NCBI GenBank assembly: GCA_947561395.2
Contig: OX387183.1
Coordinates: 44,200,890 to 44,264,889, forward strand
Direction of reading: 5' to 3'
From: Buxus sempervirens
Taxonomy: Eukaryota; Streptophyta; Magnoliopsida; Buxales; Buxaceae
DNA length: 64,000 bases
Part shown: positions 10,478-22,174 of the stretch, piece by piece
Layout: every line of letters starts with the position of its first letter
Numbering within the stretch: position 1 is the first letter of the stretch
Notes under the pieces: generated by a model
The model's database searches: none
Told to the model about the DNA's origin: nothing
Seen by the model: only the letters and a program-made list of their open reading frames with translations
Made by a program: the position numbers and the translations under genes

Positions 10478-12691
10478 ATGAATCCCATTGAGAATGAAGC
10501 TGATGCTCCTTACCCAGATGTAGCCCTGCTTCAGGAGCAGGTGGCAGGACTAGCCCGAATGCTAGAGAACATACTATCAGTGCAGGCCCAACAAGTGCAA
10601 GCCCAGAGCCAAGCATCCACTTTCAACCCAGCACCTCCACCCCAAATAAATATTCCACCTCTGGTTCAACCTATTCCTGAACCCATTTATGAACCCACCC
10701 CTGAACCTATACTAATTAGGGATGAGACAGTGGAATCAGAAAAAGCAAAGGAAAAGGAAAAAATGAGGGAAGAAATGGAGAAGAACTTCATGCACAGACT
10801 AGAGATGATCCAAGATGAATTAAGGGAGGTTAAAAGGGTGAACAACTTTGGGGGCACCAATTTCGAAGACTTGTGCCTATACCCTAATGTTAACCTGCCG
10901 GCCAAGTTCAAGTGCCCCCACCTAGACAAATATGATGGCACTGGCTGCCCCATGAGCCATCTGAAGTTGTACTGCGGTGCCCTATGCCAGTTCGGTCAAG
11001 ATGAGGGCATCTTGATTCAGCTCTTTCAAAGGAGCTTGACTGGAACGGCTTTGAGGTGGTTTGCCACTTTAGACCATGGAAAGATCCGAGGATGGAAGGA
11101 CCTAGCAGATGTCTTCCTGTCTCAATACAGGTTTAATTCAGAAATCGTGCCAGATAGGTACGATGTAATGAGAATGAGTAAGGGAAGGGGCGAAACTGTG
11201 AGGCAGTATGCTAAAAGATGGAGGGAGACTGCCTCCCAGGTTAGGCCACCCATGCTAGAGCAGGAGATGATTTCTACTTTCATCAGTACATTGGGTCAAC
11301 CATTCTACGGCCAATTGGTGGGTCAGACCACCACTAATTTTGCGGCTTTAGTCCAAGTGGCTAACTGAATCGAAGAAGGGATTAGGTCAGGTAAAATAAT
11401 TGACCACTCTGCCATGGTCAGTCAACAGGACCCCAATCTGAAGAAAGGAAGCGGGATAAAGAAGAATGGGAACAAGAAAAAGGGTGAGGTAAACATGGTA
11501 CAGCCACCGTCGGGCCCTGAAAAGCCCATACATATTAATATACCTACTCATTTTCCTACTCCATCTGCTCCATCTACCCAGGCCCTCATGAGGGTTAATG
11601 TTCCAGCAGCACCCTCAGACCAAAAGAGGGCTTTTACTAAGGAGGAAAGGGATGCCTATTTCGCAGCAAGGAGAAATAAGGTTTTCACCCTTATTCCAAT
11701 GACTCCGTTTCAGTTGCTACCCACTTTATTGCAAGTAGGGTATATCACTTTAAGAGAACCCAATCCGAATGCATCAAAGGGGAGAAATTTTGACCCCTCC
11801 ACCACTTGTGATTTCCACATGGGTGCACCTGAGCACCCTATTGACAAGTGTTGGCCTTTGAAACATGCCATTCAGGACTTGCTTGACCAGAATACCCTGT
11901 CTTTCAATACAGGGGCTCCCAATCCTCCCAGAACAGACATTGGCCAAAACCCTCTGCCTCAACATCATGGGGCAGGCCCATCTAATGTCATAGGGGTCAT
12001 TTCTTCTGATAAAATAACCTTTGACCCATCCTAGTTAATTGCTCCAATAGGGACAATGGTCAAAGTGTATTTTGACAGAGGAAATGATGCCAAGGAAATA
12101 AATGTAATTTCAAGAAAGAATGAGAGTGCTGCTGAGAATATTAGCTCTGCTTTGGACCGTGCCTCCTCTCTCATGGCCCAACTGAATATTGCAAAGCCAC
12201 CTCTGGTAATCAATTGCAATCCATCCACCCATTTTTCACCCACTCTATCAAAACCACCACTGGTCATAAATTGTGACCATCTCAATGCGTCAGTCACTTC
12301 TGTAACCCCTCAACCAAAACAATGTCAACCATTGGTTGTAGATGTTCCTCTTACTCAGACTTCATCATCCAAGTCCAAACTTCCCCCATTAGTGATAAAT
12401 GTCTCTAAGCCTTCTTACTCTGAATCGGCTGTACCATGGAACTATAGCGAAGCCTTCACCACTACATTCCCTGCAGCTGAGGCAGAAAGCAAGAAAGAAG
12501 TGAACCTCATCATGATGTCAGGAAAATGTGTAGGTGTGGAAGAAAAACAAAAGGAGATAGAGAAGGAAAAGGAAGAAGAGAAAAACAAGGGAAAGACTAA
12601 GGTAGGGGAAGATGCCCCTCAGGTAATTGACAGTGGGGCTGCTGACCTCATTAAAATCATAAGAAAGAGTGAGTTCAATGTTGTCGAGTAG
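10478..12691 (+). pseudogene. Gag of element 2, three in-frame stops
   Basis: Gag packages the genomic RNA into cytoplasmic particles. The frame starts at ATG 10478 (MNPIENEADAP). The matching ATG in element 3 follows an upstream stop, which supports this start over the in-frame ATG at 10352. Order: Gln/Pro-rich N-terminus, a charged coiled-coil-like stretch (about residues 85-125), a Retrotrans_gag-type capsid region (about 130-300; LTGTALRWFATLDHGKI), a basic linker, and a His/Cys segment (FHMGAPEHPIDKC). Stops interrupt the frame at 11366 (TGA), 12032 (TAG) and 12689 (TAG). Element 3 has sense codons at the first two positions, and the third lies beyond its visible end. The frame then runs into protease without shifting. 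Confidence 0.9.
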
Positions 12692-13597
12692 TTGAATAAA
12701 GTCCCTGCCCAGATCTCAATTCTGGGATTATTGTTAAATTCTGAAAAACATAGGGACTCCTTGCTAAGGATACTTCAGGGGGCACATGTGCCTAAAAATA
12801 TTGAACCAGACCAACTAGGCAAGATGGTTGGTCAGATTTTATCCCATAATGTCATAACTTTCTCTGAAACCGAGATCAGCCCATCAGGGTACCATCATGT
12901 TGATCCTTTGCACATAGCTGTGCTAAGTATGGGTTGCATGATAGCCCGGGTCTTGATTGATAATGAGTCGGCTCTGAATGTCTGCTCGTTAATTACATTT
13001 GTTAAGCTCGGTCTGGAGCAAAATAAAATAAAACAAAATGGGAGAATCATAAGAGCCTTTGATAGCTCTAAAACACACTCCCTAGAGAAGGTTGAACTGC
13101 CGGTCACTATTGGACCATATATTTTTAACATCACATTTGAAGTGATGGATATACCTGCAGCCTTCAACCTACTCCTAGGAAGGCCGTAGATTCATACAGC
13201 TAGGGTTATACCATCTACCCTCCACCAAAGAGTCAAATATATTAGAGGGCAAAAGGTGATTACTGTCCTAACCGAAAATTTGGTTCATCCCATGTGATCC
13301 CCTGATGTACCCTACATAAACATGGAAATGACTGCTAACAAGATGACATTTCACTCTTTCCAGTTTGAAACTGTTAATTTTATACGTGGGGGGTATCAGG
13401 AAAAGGAAGGGAAATTGACTTGTGCTGAGAAGATGGTCAAGAAAGTGCTGGGAAAGTACAATTTCCACCCTGGAAAAGGTCTGGGGGTTAACCTGCAAGG
13501 AAGGATAGAACCGATAAAGGTTAAGAAGATGGTCCACAGAGCAGGATTGGGTCCAAGCCAAGAAACTGGAGAAGACAGAAGGAAATGGAAGACATGA
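12692..13597 (+). pseudogene. Protease and G-patch-like segment of element 2
   Basis: This is the same frame as gag. The retropepsin-like part reads VLIDNESALNVCS (about 12950) and ends AFNLLLGRP. The aspartate is present, but the residue two after it is Glu where retroviral-type proteases have Gly, so the active-site loop is probably damaged. Stops at 13187 and 13295 follow. The G-patch-like segment (13430-13560; GKYNFHPGKGLGVNLQGR, then RAGLGP) is a glycine-rich RNA-binding type motif often seen between protease and RT in Tat elements. The frame ends at 13595 and reading moves to another frame. Confidence 0.8.
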
Positions 13598-14227
13598 AAT
13601 TCCCTCACATAAGGGAAACTTTTCCAAAACTTTCTCATATGATTCAACTGTCTCCTCTCCAGGATCAGTCCAAACTCTCATACTCTAACATCAACCCATT
13701 CCAGAAACCCAAGTCCTCAACCGTGCAACCATATGTTTCACCTTCATCTCCACAAGCATTGGGTGGGCCTGGGCCACGTCTAGAACATGAGCATGATTTT
13801 TCCGAGGACGTTGGAGCCTTTTTTGCCATGACTGAAGGCAACCAAGAAGGAGTAGAGGAGCTACCCTTCATTGATTGGGCTGCAGTAGAAGTTCCATCTG
13901 GGACAAGCCCTATAGAAGAAGCAGGCGATGCAACTCACCCAGTACTGGTGATTTTAGATGCGAACCCTGAGCTTGAGGAGCAGGCTTGTACCCCTGCCCT
14001 AGATTCTTTTATGTTGAACAATTGGGAAGAAACTCCCTTTACTTTTGAAGCCGCGTTTGTTTAGCAAACAGACATGGCTTCCAAAAAAAACTCCATTAGT
14101 GGAATGCCCTTTTCCTGAAGGTTATAATGAGCCTTCGTCTTCAGGAAAAGATTTTTTTAGAAGGCTCTCAAAAAACACAAAAAGATGTTTCAATTTTTCT
14201 AGAAAAATTAAATTTTTCAAAAAGGTC
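13585..14227 (+). pseudogene. Protease-RT linker of element 2, frameshifted
   Basis: An open stretch at 13585-14064 in a shifted frame reads an acidic linker (DWAAVEVPSGTSP, LEEQACTPALDSF). It carries the polyprotein from the G-patch toward RT. It meets a stop at 14062 and then degenerates up to the solo LTR at 14228. A short inverted repeat, CTTTTCCTGAAG / CTTCAGGAAAAG, lies at about 14109-14150. Target duplication AGGTC is 14223-14227. I recognise no catalytic domain in this part. Confidence 0.6.
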
Positions 14228-14559
14228 TGTGCGCGCGTCGGAAACGCGGCACGGGAAAATTCGGAGTCGCCACCACCTGATGGGGTGCAGGCGGACACTT
14301 GGGTGCCTAACCTTGTCTATTAGGGCTTTTGGTCTGCGGCTTTTAGATTCTAAGTAGGGTCTCGGTTGTGGTCCGGGGAAGTCCGTAGACACCCCGGTCC
14401 ACCCCGTCGGGTGACGGGTCCCTTAGGTTTATCCTGGTTTGAGTCAGCTTATTTTGGTCTTACCCGATTCCTAATCCGATATGCAGTTTGGTTAAGTCTA
14501 GCGGGACCACCTGAGTGGTGTGGGTCCCTTTAATTGTTTTTATCTTGATTAATTAGGTG

Positions 14560-15130
14560 ATCTGGGTCTGGTTGGGTGGGCCCTGTTGGAAGGCCCACGG
14601 TGTCCTTGGTGGGCTTTGGTCAAGCCCATGTACCCTTGTAGGCCTCAGTCTAAGCCTGAGAGGCCTTTAGGATTTTTGGTTCAATGAGTTAATTTTATTT
14701 TGGAGTTCAAATTGGATTATTAAGTGATTTATATGCAAAGTGGGCTGGTTTGGTTTGTGGGCCCATCGGGTGGGCCGCACATGGTGGCCTGGTAATTTAT
14801 TTGATTTATTGTACTTAAGTTTCCAAAAAATGGATGGGACACTGGGCTTGGGGCCCGTAGTCCTGATTAGGGCTTGAAAGCCCAGGTTATGTGAGTTTAG
14901 GGTTTTGAACCCTTACTCGGTTGGTTCGTGGGCTTTGGCGGGCCCGGTAGGCCCTTGCCCTTAGTCTCGGCCAAACCACGCATTTCATGCATCAATTTCA
15001 CAAGTCCGGTTCTGGTGGACCGCCTTAGGTTTGGCCCTCCCGGTTTGATCGGTTAATTTTGCTTATCTTGATTAAGTTGCATGCATACATGTTTATTGGG
15101 CCGGGTGGGCCCCGTTGGAAGGCCCACTGG
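14560..15130 (-). repeat. GGGC/GCCC dyad-rich leader of family A LTR
   Basis: The stretch is packed with short inverted repeats whose arms are forms of GTGGGCC/GGCCCAC, TGGGCTT/AAGCCCA and GGGCTT/AAGCCC. The corresponding parts of the other family A LTRs (21440-22030 and, inverted, 51340-51830) keep the pattern while drifting in sequence. Confidence 0.7.
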
Positions 15131-15309
15131 AAATCAAGTTGGACCGAGGGTCCAAGTCCCATGTTGGGTTTCCGGGTGACTCGGAAACCCTATTGGTTTA
15201 TCCGGTTCGGTTCGGAAATGGCACTCACATCCAGCATAATCACAGAAAATATACAAGGTTGACACTTGTCAAGGAGAGACTGGCTCATTATGCTGAGCCA
15301 AAGCTCAGA

Positions 15310-15705
15310 CACTAGGCGCAAGGTCGGCGAGGTGGGCGGACCGAAAAAACCAAAAACAACCATCCACGGGCGAAGTGGGCGAACCCAAAAATGAAGTGGG
15401 CGCGAGCTGAGCGCACCCAAAAATGAAGTGGGTCGAGCTGAGCGCATCCAAAATTAAGTGAGCGTGAGCTGAGCGTGAGCTGAGCGCATCCAAAATTAAG
15501 TGAGCGTGAGCTGAGTGCATCCAAAACTAAGTGAGCACGAGCTGAGCGCATCCAAAACTAAGTGAGCGCGAGCTGAGCGCATCCAAAACTAAGTGAGTGC
15601 GAGCTGAGCGCATCCAAAATTAAGAAGTGGGCACGAGCTCGGCAGATGCCAAAAAAAAATGATCCGCTCACCCTTTTTTAGGTGCGCTAAGCTCGGCGCA
15701 TACCC
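15310..15705 (-). repeat. GAGCGCGAGCTGAGCGC phrase array in family A LTR
   Basis: Repeats of about 31 bp join (G/A)AGCTGAGCGCATCC to AAAACTAAGTGAGCGC with few spacers. They grade at both ends into single phrases such as GGTGGGCGGACC and GATCCGCTCACC. Related phrases stand upstream of the TATA box at 16750-16800 (GGATCCGCTCACC, GCGCTGAACGC). Confidence 0.85.
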
Positions 15706-16724
15706 CGATTCCCTGTTTTTTCTTCCAAACTCCATTTTTAACTGGTTTTTAGGGTCTGTAACACCTCTTCGGTGTTTCCTAGACTCCTAGAAGACACTTA
15801 ATCATGTATTCAAATTAATCTAAACTAATTCATCACACAACTCCCAATCTCGTTATCAAGAAACAAGCTCGGCCATAAAAAAAACATCACAGTCTAAGGT
15901 AATGGGGGAATGGGAGCATGCTTGCAGGCACACAGGCATGGGGTTGGGGGAGCATGTTAGCAAATTTGGCAAAAGGAGAAAAAAAAAACAATAATGAACA
16001 GAGATTACATGCATAAGAAAAAAAATTTCACCCACACCTGGACCGGACCTCCGAGCATGCACATTGATCATCCGAAGAAGGGAAGGAGGAGGGGGGTTTA
16101 CAGGGATACATGAGATGAGATAAATGAGGGGCCGGTTCTTCGTAGGAGTGCCAGGTACCTCATGAGCACTCGGTGGAGCAATGAAACCCTCGTCTTCTTA
16201 ACGGGGACGGGGTCGTGCATGAGGTCTCCCTTACCCTGGAGACCTCCATGTCACCCAAAGTGGAGGAGCAACAAAATGTGTAACAAGGAAAGGAAAAAAC
16301 AACAGTATGACAACATGCTTATATAACTCTCATCTTGATATATGTGAAATAACAGTGGGTGGGGAACAATACCTGAGGTTCCTACGCTCTTGTGCAAGGC
16401 GGCGGCTTCTCCTTGGGGTGGCACAAGCACTGGAGCTCCCCTCTCTTGCACCTCCAACAGCAACCGGCCTCCGTTTGGTGGTGTGGGGATGAAGAAGAAG
16501 CAAGGATAGGGGAGTGTTGGATCAAGGTGGGGGGCTTGGGGAGGCCGAAGCCACTGAGACAAGTAGGGTTTGGGTGGGGAAGAAGCTTGGGCACGGCACT
16601 TGGAGCCAATGAAAACTCTCCAACCAAGAACTCTCCAACGAAAATCTTCGAACCCAAAAGCCTCCAACCTTAAACTTTTTTTTCACCAAAAATCCTCTAA
16701 CCCTTTGCGCGAAATCTCGCGCGG

Positions 16725-16732
16725 TTTATATA
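16725..16732 (-). promoter_or_regulatory. TATA box of family A solo LTR
   Basis: TATATAAA on the - strand sits in a CGCG-rich context, about 840 bp into the LTR in its own orientation. The matching position in the second copy (about 24150) has lost the TATA string. Confidence 0.55.
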
Positions 16733-17174
16733 GACCAGGAAAAAAGGGGATCCGCTCACCTAAAATGGGGATCCGCTCAGTCCTGCGCTGAACGCATATC
16801 CGCCTGCCACGTTCGCACGAGCGGCATAATTATGACAAAAAATTTAATGCGGCCGCTCGTCGGTCGGAAAATCTGAATTTTTCAGATTTAGTCCCTGGCC
16901 ATTTTCAATTTAATCCGATATTATTGGATTTTTACAGATTTAGTCCCTGGGATATTTCGTATATTTGGATATTTACGGATTTGATCCCCGAGATATCTTC
17001 CTGCGCAACTCGCCACGTGTGCAGCTTTTTGCCACGTGCGCAAATTGCTAGTTTTGCTGCTCGGGAATTTCGTCAGCTCATATTTTCTTCACCCGGGCTC
17101 CGATCTGAGCAAACTTAGTTGCGTTAGAATTGTATCGGAGCCCTCTATCCCATGACCTAGGGGTAGGCATCCGG

Positions 17175-17465
17175 ATCGGATTTTAGCAGAAAGTCAACTT
17201 TTGGCTCTGCTCAAGTTTGACCGCCCGCAGAACCTTCATCCGGACCCCGATTCCTACAAACTCAGTTGCGTTGGAACCGTGTCGAGATTCTCTATCCAAT
17301 GACCTAGGGGTAGGCCTCTAGATCGGATTTTAGCAGAAAGTCAACTTTTGGCTCTGCTCAAGTTTGACTGCCCACAGAACCTTCATCCGAACCCCGATTC
17401 CTGCAAACTCAGTTGCGTTGGAACCGTGTCAAGATTCTCTATCCAATGGCATAAAGCGAGGTAGC
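17175..17465 (-). repeat. Two copies of the roughly 155-bp family A U3 repeat
   Basis: The unit contains TCAACTTTTGGCTCTGCTCA, CTTCATCCGGACCCCGATTC, AGTTGCGTTGGAACCGTGTC and CCTAGGGGTAGGC. Two full copies are here, four at 24540-25135, and two degenerate copies in the element 1 LTR near 5540-5790. Confidence 0.85.
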
Positions 17466-17579
17466 CAAGTTTCACTTGATCAAAAAGTCAAATTTTCACC
17501 CCTTAGGGTTTGACTTTCTGTCCAGGGTTTGCATTTTTGGTTTTTTCTGGGAGCGCGAAAATGAGGTGCTTACAAGGTC

Positions 17580-19396
17580 CAAACCACTTATAAACCATAT
17601 AAGCAAACGGAATTGGATTAGGTTGAGTATGACTTCGACCTCGAGCTCGACTTTGACCTAATGGGGGTTGAGGAAGAGACCGAGGACGAAGAAGACGACC
17701 CTCCAAAAGAAATCACATATCAATTGGAGCGTCATGAAAAGGGGGTCCAACCCAATATTGAAGAGACCATATCAATAAACCTAAGGACTGAAGATGACCC
17801 AAAAATAGTGAAGATTGGGGTATGTCTATCTGAGGTACAATGTAATGCAATGATACGGTTCTTGGCTTATTATGAAGATGTGTTTGCATGGTCGTATCGG
17901 GATATGCCAGGGTTAGACACGGACATGGTTGTGTACAGGCTACCAATTCTGTCAGATGTTAAGCCAGTTAAATAGAAACTGAGAAGATTGAAACCAGAGT
18001 GGACATTGAAGGTCAGAATGTGTGTAGACTACAGAGACTTGAATAAGGCAAGCCCAAAGGATGATTTTTCACTACCACACATCAACATCTTGGTGGACAA
18101 CACTGCTGTACATAGCCTGTTCTCATTCATGGACGGGTTTTCTGGGTACAATCAAATTAAGATGGCTAAGGACGATAAAAAAAAATGACCTTCATTACAC
18201 CTTGGGGTACCTTCCACTACACTGTCATGCCATTTGGGCTTAAGAATGCCGGGGCAACCTACCAGCGGGCCATGACAGCATTATTCCACGATATGATCCA
18301 TAAGGAGATGGAGGTGTATGTGGACGATATGATAGCCAAATCATGTGAAGAAGAAAACCACTTGATCAACTTGAAGAAGGTGTTTGACCAGTTCAGGAAA
18401 TACAGTCTAAGGCTTAACCCTGCGAAATGCGTCTTTGGGGCTACATCAGGAAAATTATTAGGCTTTATAGTAACCAGAAGGGGAATTGAGATTAACCCAG
18501 CTAAAGCTAAAGCAATCATTGAAATGCCATCACCTAGAACGGAAAAGGAGGTTCGTGGTTTTCTTGGAAGGATTCAGTACATAAGCTGGTTCATAGCACA
18601 GCTCACTGCTATCTGTGAACCAATCTTCAAGCTTCTAAGAAAGAATAACCCGACGGTCTAGAATGATGATTGCCAAGAAGCCTTTGACACAATAAAGGAA
18701 TATTTATTGAACCCACCAGTGCTAGTACCACCAACTCCAGGAAGACCATTGATCTTATACTTGTCAGTTTTGGAGACGTCAATGGGGTGTGTATTGGAAC
18801 AGCATGACAACACAGGCAGAAAGGAAAGGGTGATTTACTACCTAAGCAAGAAGTTTACAGAATATGAAGCAAATAATTCTCCTTTGGAAAAGACCTGTTG
18901 TGCTTTAGTATGGGCAACTCAGAGACTGAGGAATTATTTCCTTAGTCATTCCACCTTATTGATATCCCGAATGGACCCTTTGAAGTATCTATTTGAAAAA
19001 CCGGTTTTAACTGGCAGAAGGGCAAAGTGGCAGCTGTTACTTTCTGAATTTGATCTCATATACATCACTCAGAAGGCCATTAAGGGTCAAGCCATTACTG
19101 ATCACTTAGCTGCACACCCTTTACCAGAATACCAACCCTTAAAGACCAACTTTCCTGATGAGGCAATCCTGTACAATAAGAAGGTGAAGCCCAGAACTTT
19201 CCAAGAAGGAAATTTAGTATTGAAGAAAATTTTACCCTTTTTGAAAGAACCTCGTGGAAAATTCAAACCAAATTGGGAAGGGCCTTATGTTGTCAAAAAG
19301 GTCCTGTCAGAGGGTGCTCTCATCTTAACAGAAATGGATGGGAAAGATTTTCCTGAGCCAATTAACTCTGATGCAGTAAAAAGATATTTTCCTTGA
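17580..19396 (+). pseudogene. RT, RNase H and integrase C-terminal tail of element 2, internally deleted
   Basis: The region begins with an acidic linker and the pre-RT motif DVFAWSYRDMPGLD. RT carries VRMCVDYRDLNKASP, FMDGFSGYNQIKM and the catalytic YVDDMIA (about 18318). RNase H follows (VIYYLSKKFTEYEANNSPLE). The last segment (FKPNWEGPYVVKKVLSEGAL) is the GPY/F-type integrase C-terminus. Lesions: stop at 17973; RT residues before the VRMC motif appear deleted; a frameshift in an A run at 18178-18185; a stop at 18659; and a fusion near 19165-19180 that joins the RNase H end directly to the integrase tail. The second, archaeal-like RNase H expected in this lineage and the integrase zinc finger and D,D-35-E core are gone. 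Confidence 0.88.
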
Positions 19397-20324
19397 ATGA
19401 ATATTACTAGGAAATGATCTGAGGCCATATTTCTATATTTCCCAAAATTTTTATCCCTAGTCAAGCCAATTTGAGCCTGTTCGTTTTCTTAGATAAACTT
19501 AAAATAGACTTACAGTCTTATACTGGGGCAAGGCCAATAGAGGCAAAGCCAATAGGGACAAAAAGAAAAAGGAAAAAAAAAGAGAAGAAAAATAGTGTCA
19601 AATGAAAGCCAAATATAGAAAAAGGGAATGGGGTCAAGTTCATCATGACTGTAAGTCCGGTTGACCTATTTTCACACTTAGAAAATTTTAGCCTTTAATT
19701 CCTTTTCTTTCATAAACCGAGCTTAGCCTTTGTTTCGTCCTATTCTTAAGTCCTCGGTGATTTTAGTATGTTCATTCAACTTTCAAAGTAAGATTGGTGA
19801 TGACGGAATGCAGAAACTGGCCTTAGTGAAAACCGTAATTGGCGCTAGGGGCAATATTGGCAAAAAAAATAATAATAAAAAAAGAAAGAAGATTAAAGGG
19901 TTAAGTTGATCATGTGGTCCGAATTTGAAGTCAGCATGAGCACCGGAAACTAAGCAGATTAGCAGGATTAGTCATGAATAAAAAGCCATTTGGGGATGAT
20001 TCTAAAGGTCACAAGCTAGACAAATTTGGTCTCTTCCTATTGCTTGGACTACCCTTTTCATTATTCAACCTGATTTTAGTTACTTTAATTATATGTGATT
20101 AAGTATTTTGGATCAGCTTTCAAAAAAAAAAAAACTATACTTTGGCCAATGATGAGAAATCAAATACTTTTTCATAAAACTTCTATTTTTACAAGCATCT
20201 GAGAATTCTGAGGCCAATAACATAAAACCTACTTTTGAATTAAATCTATTGTCTTTCCACTATTGGAGTTTGCTTTGTATAAAGGTATGGAAAAAAGAAT
20301 AAAAAGAGAAAAGAAAAAAAGAAT
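19397..20324 (+). other. 3' non-coding region between pol and the first antisense unit
   Basis: There is no coding signal. It repeats the Tat 3' wording also seen in element 1 ('tagtcaagccaatttgagcc', 'ctggggcaagg', 'tttcgtcct') and has A-rich runs at about 19570 and 19865. It lies tail to tail between pol (+) and antisense unit 1 (-), so 3' ends from both strands probably fall here. Confidence 0.6.
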
Positions 20325-22174
20325 CTAATCCCTATTGCCTAACTGCTCCTCAAGCTCCATAATCCTAGCTGTCTGAGTTGCAATGATTCCAGAAGCTCCC
20401 TCTGCATCAGAATCGCTCAAAAAGGAGATGATCTCATCTGAAAGAGATTGCTTGATCTTCAAAGCCCTAAGTTCAGCCAAGGAATCCTGGTATTTCTTCC
20501 GCATCGCTCGGACTTCAAAGCGACGAGCCTGTCTTTGTTCTTCAAGTTTCTTCTCCATGGAAATTCGGCAAGACCTCTGCTCTTCAAGTTGCCTCTCCAG
20601 ATCAATACCCTTTATCCTGAGCTCTTGTGCTTCTCGTACCCAAATTTGTTGAAGCCGCTTGTGGGTTGCCCTTTCAGACTCCAGAATGTCCTCATAAGTA
20701 GGGGGAAGAACTGCAGGAGGATCCTCTGGTACTGGGGCATGACTCTGCACCTGCTCTTTGATCCAGAAATGATAGTCCTTCACATGGGACTCAGAAAAGA
20801 CTGGACCCCATAGAAAGCGAACATAGGACCACTCATTCATTAATTGAGCATTTAGCCCCATGGTGGCTGGTGTAAGTGGCCCTACAAAGCTCTCATAGCC
20901 AGTTGGGATCATAATTCCCTGGGTCACACCAAACTGTCGAAGAACCCTCAACGGAAGATAGAGAACAACAAATTTCAAGCCTGCCAGGACCAGAAAGTTC
21001 CTATCTTTGAAGCTGATCACTGCCTCTGGGTTGGGCTGATAAGTGCCAGGCCATTTCGCCTGATCATCTTGGAGAGTACCCAAGAAAGTGAACCAATCTT
21101 GCTGTGCGCGGGTGGGAAACGCGGCACGTGGGAATTCGGAGTCGCCACCGCCTGATGGGGTGCAGGCGGACACCTGGGTGCCTAATCCTGTCTATTAGGG
21201 CTTTTGGGTCTGCGGCTTGAGATTCTAAGTCTGTTCTCGGTTGCGGTCCGGGGAAGTCCGTAGACACCCCGGTCCACCCCGTCGGGTGACGGGTCCCTTA
21301 GGTTTGTCCTGGTTTGAGTCAGCTTACATTGGTCTCACCCGATTCCTAATCCGATATGCAGTTTGGTTAAGTCTGGTGGGACCACCTAAGTGGTGTGGGT
21401 CCCTTTAATTGCTTTTATCTTGATTACTTAGGTGATTTGAGTCTGGTTGGGTGGGCCCCGTTGGAAGGCCCACGGTATCCTTGGTGGGCTTAGTCAAGCC
21501 CGTGTGCCCTTGTGGGTCTCGGCCTACCCCAGGAGGCCCTTTGGGCTTTGGTTGGTGCATTGATTTTACTTTAGGTTCAGATTTGAAGATTAAGTGTTTT
21601 TCATGCACAAGTGGGCCGGACTGGTTTGTGGGCCCTTTAGGTGGGCCCACATGGTGTCCAAGTATTTTTTATTGGATTTATCTTTTTAATTTTGTCAAAG
21701 TGATTTGGACACTGGGCTTGGGGCCCGCAGTCCAAATCTGGGCTTGTAAGCCCAAGTTACCGGAAGTTAGGGTTTGTACCCTTCCTTGGTTCGGTTGGTG
21801 GGCTTTGGCGGGCCCGGTAGGCCCTTGCCCTTGGTCTCAGCCAAACCACGCAATTCATGCATCAATTTCGCATAACAAGACTCGGGTGGGCCGCATTGGG
21901 TTTGGCCCGCCCGATTCAATTTGTTCATTTTACTTAAGTTATTTTAATGGCATGCTTTGGTGTTTATTGGGCTTGGTGGGCCCCGTTGGAAGGCCCACTG
22001 GAAGTCAAGTTGGACCGGGAGTCCAAGTCCCATGTCGGGTTTCCAGGTGACCCAGAAACCCTATTGGTTTATCCGGTTCGGAAATATCATTCACATCTAG
22101 GAATAATCACACGAAAAAACACAAGATAGACACTCTGTCAGAGAAAAAAACTGGCTCATTGTACTAGGTCCAAG

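Larger units (their letters stand above)
14228..17574 (-). mobile_element. Family A solo LTR inserted in element 2 pol
   Basis: On the + strand it runs TGTGCGCGCG...GGTGCTTACA, flanked by AGGTC at 14223-14227 and 17575-17579. Its - strand reading starts like the element 1 LTR (TGTAAGCACCTCATTTT). It ends with a GGTGGCGACTCC string near the terminus, as does the family B LTR (GGTGGCGACTCTT), so the LTR points left. It is 3347 bp with no internal domain: a solo LTR left by LTR-LTR recombination. In - orientation: 155-bp U3 repeats, a TATA box at 16725-16732, a G/C phrase array, then a long stretch of GGGC/GCCC dyads. Frames within it (such as 16251-16673 on both strands) are not genes. Confidence 0.92.

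Noticed and set aside
16251..16673. Overlapping + and - frames of 90-138 codons
   Set aside because: They lie inside a solo LTR, have no domain, and are not kept in the sister LTR at 21103-25250.
21451..22050. 199-codon Trp/Gly/Pro-rich frame
   Set aside because: It reads through GGGC/GCCC dyads of the LTR leader; the composition is an artefact of the repeat.
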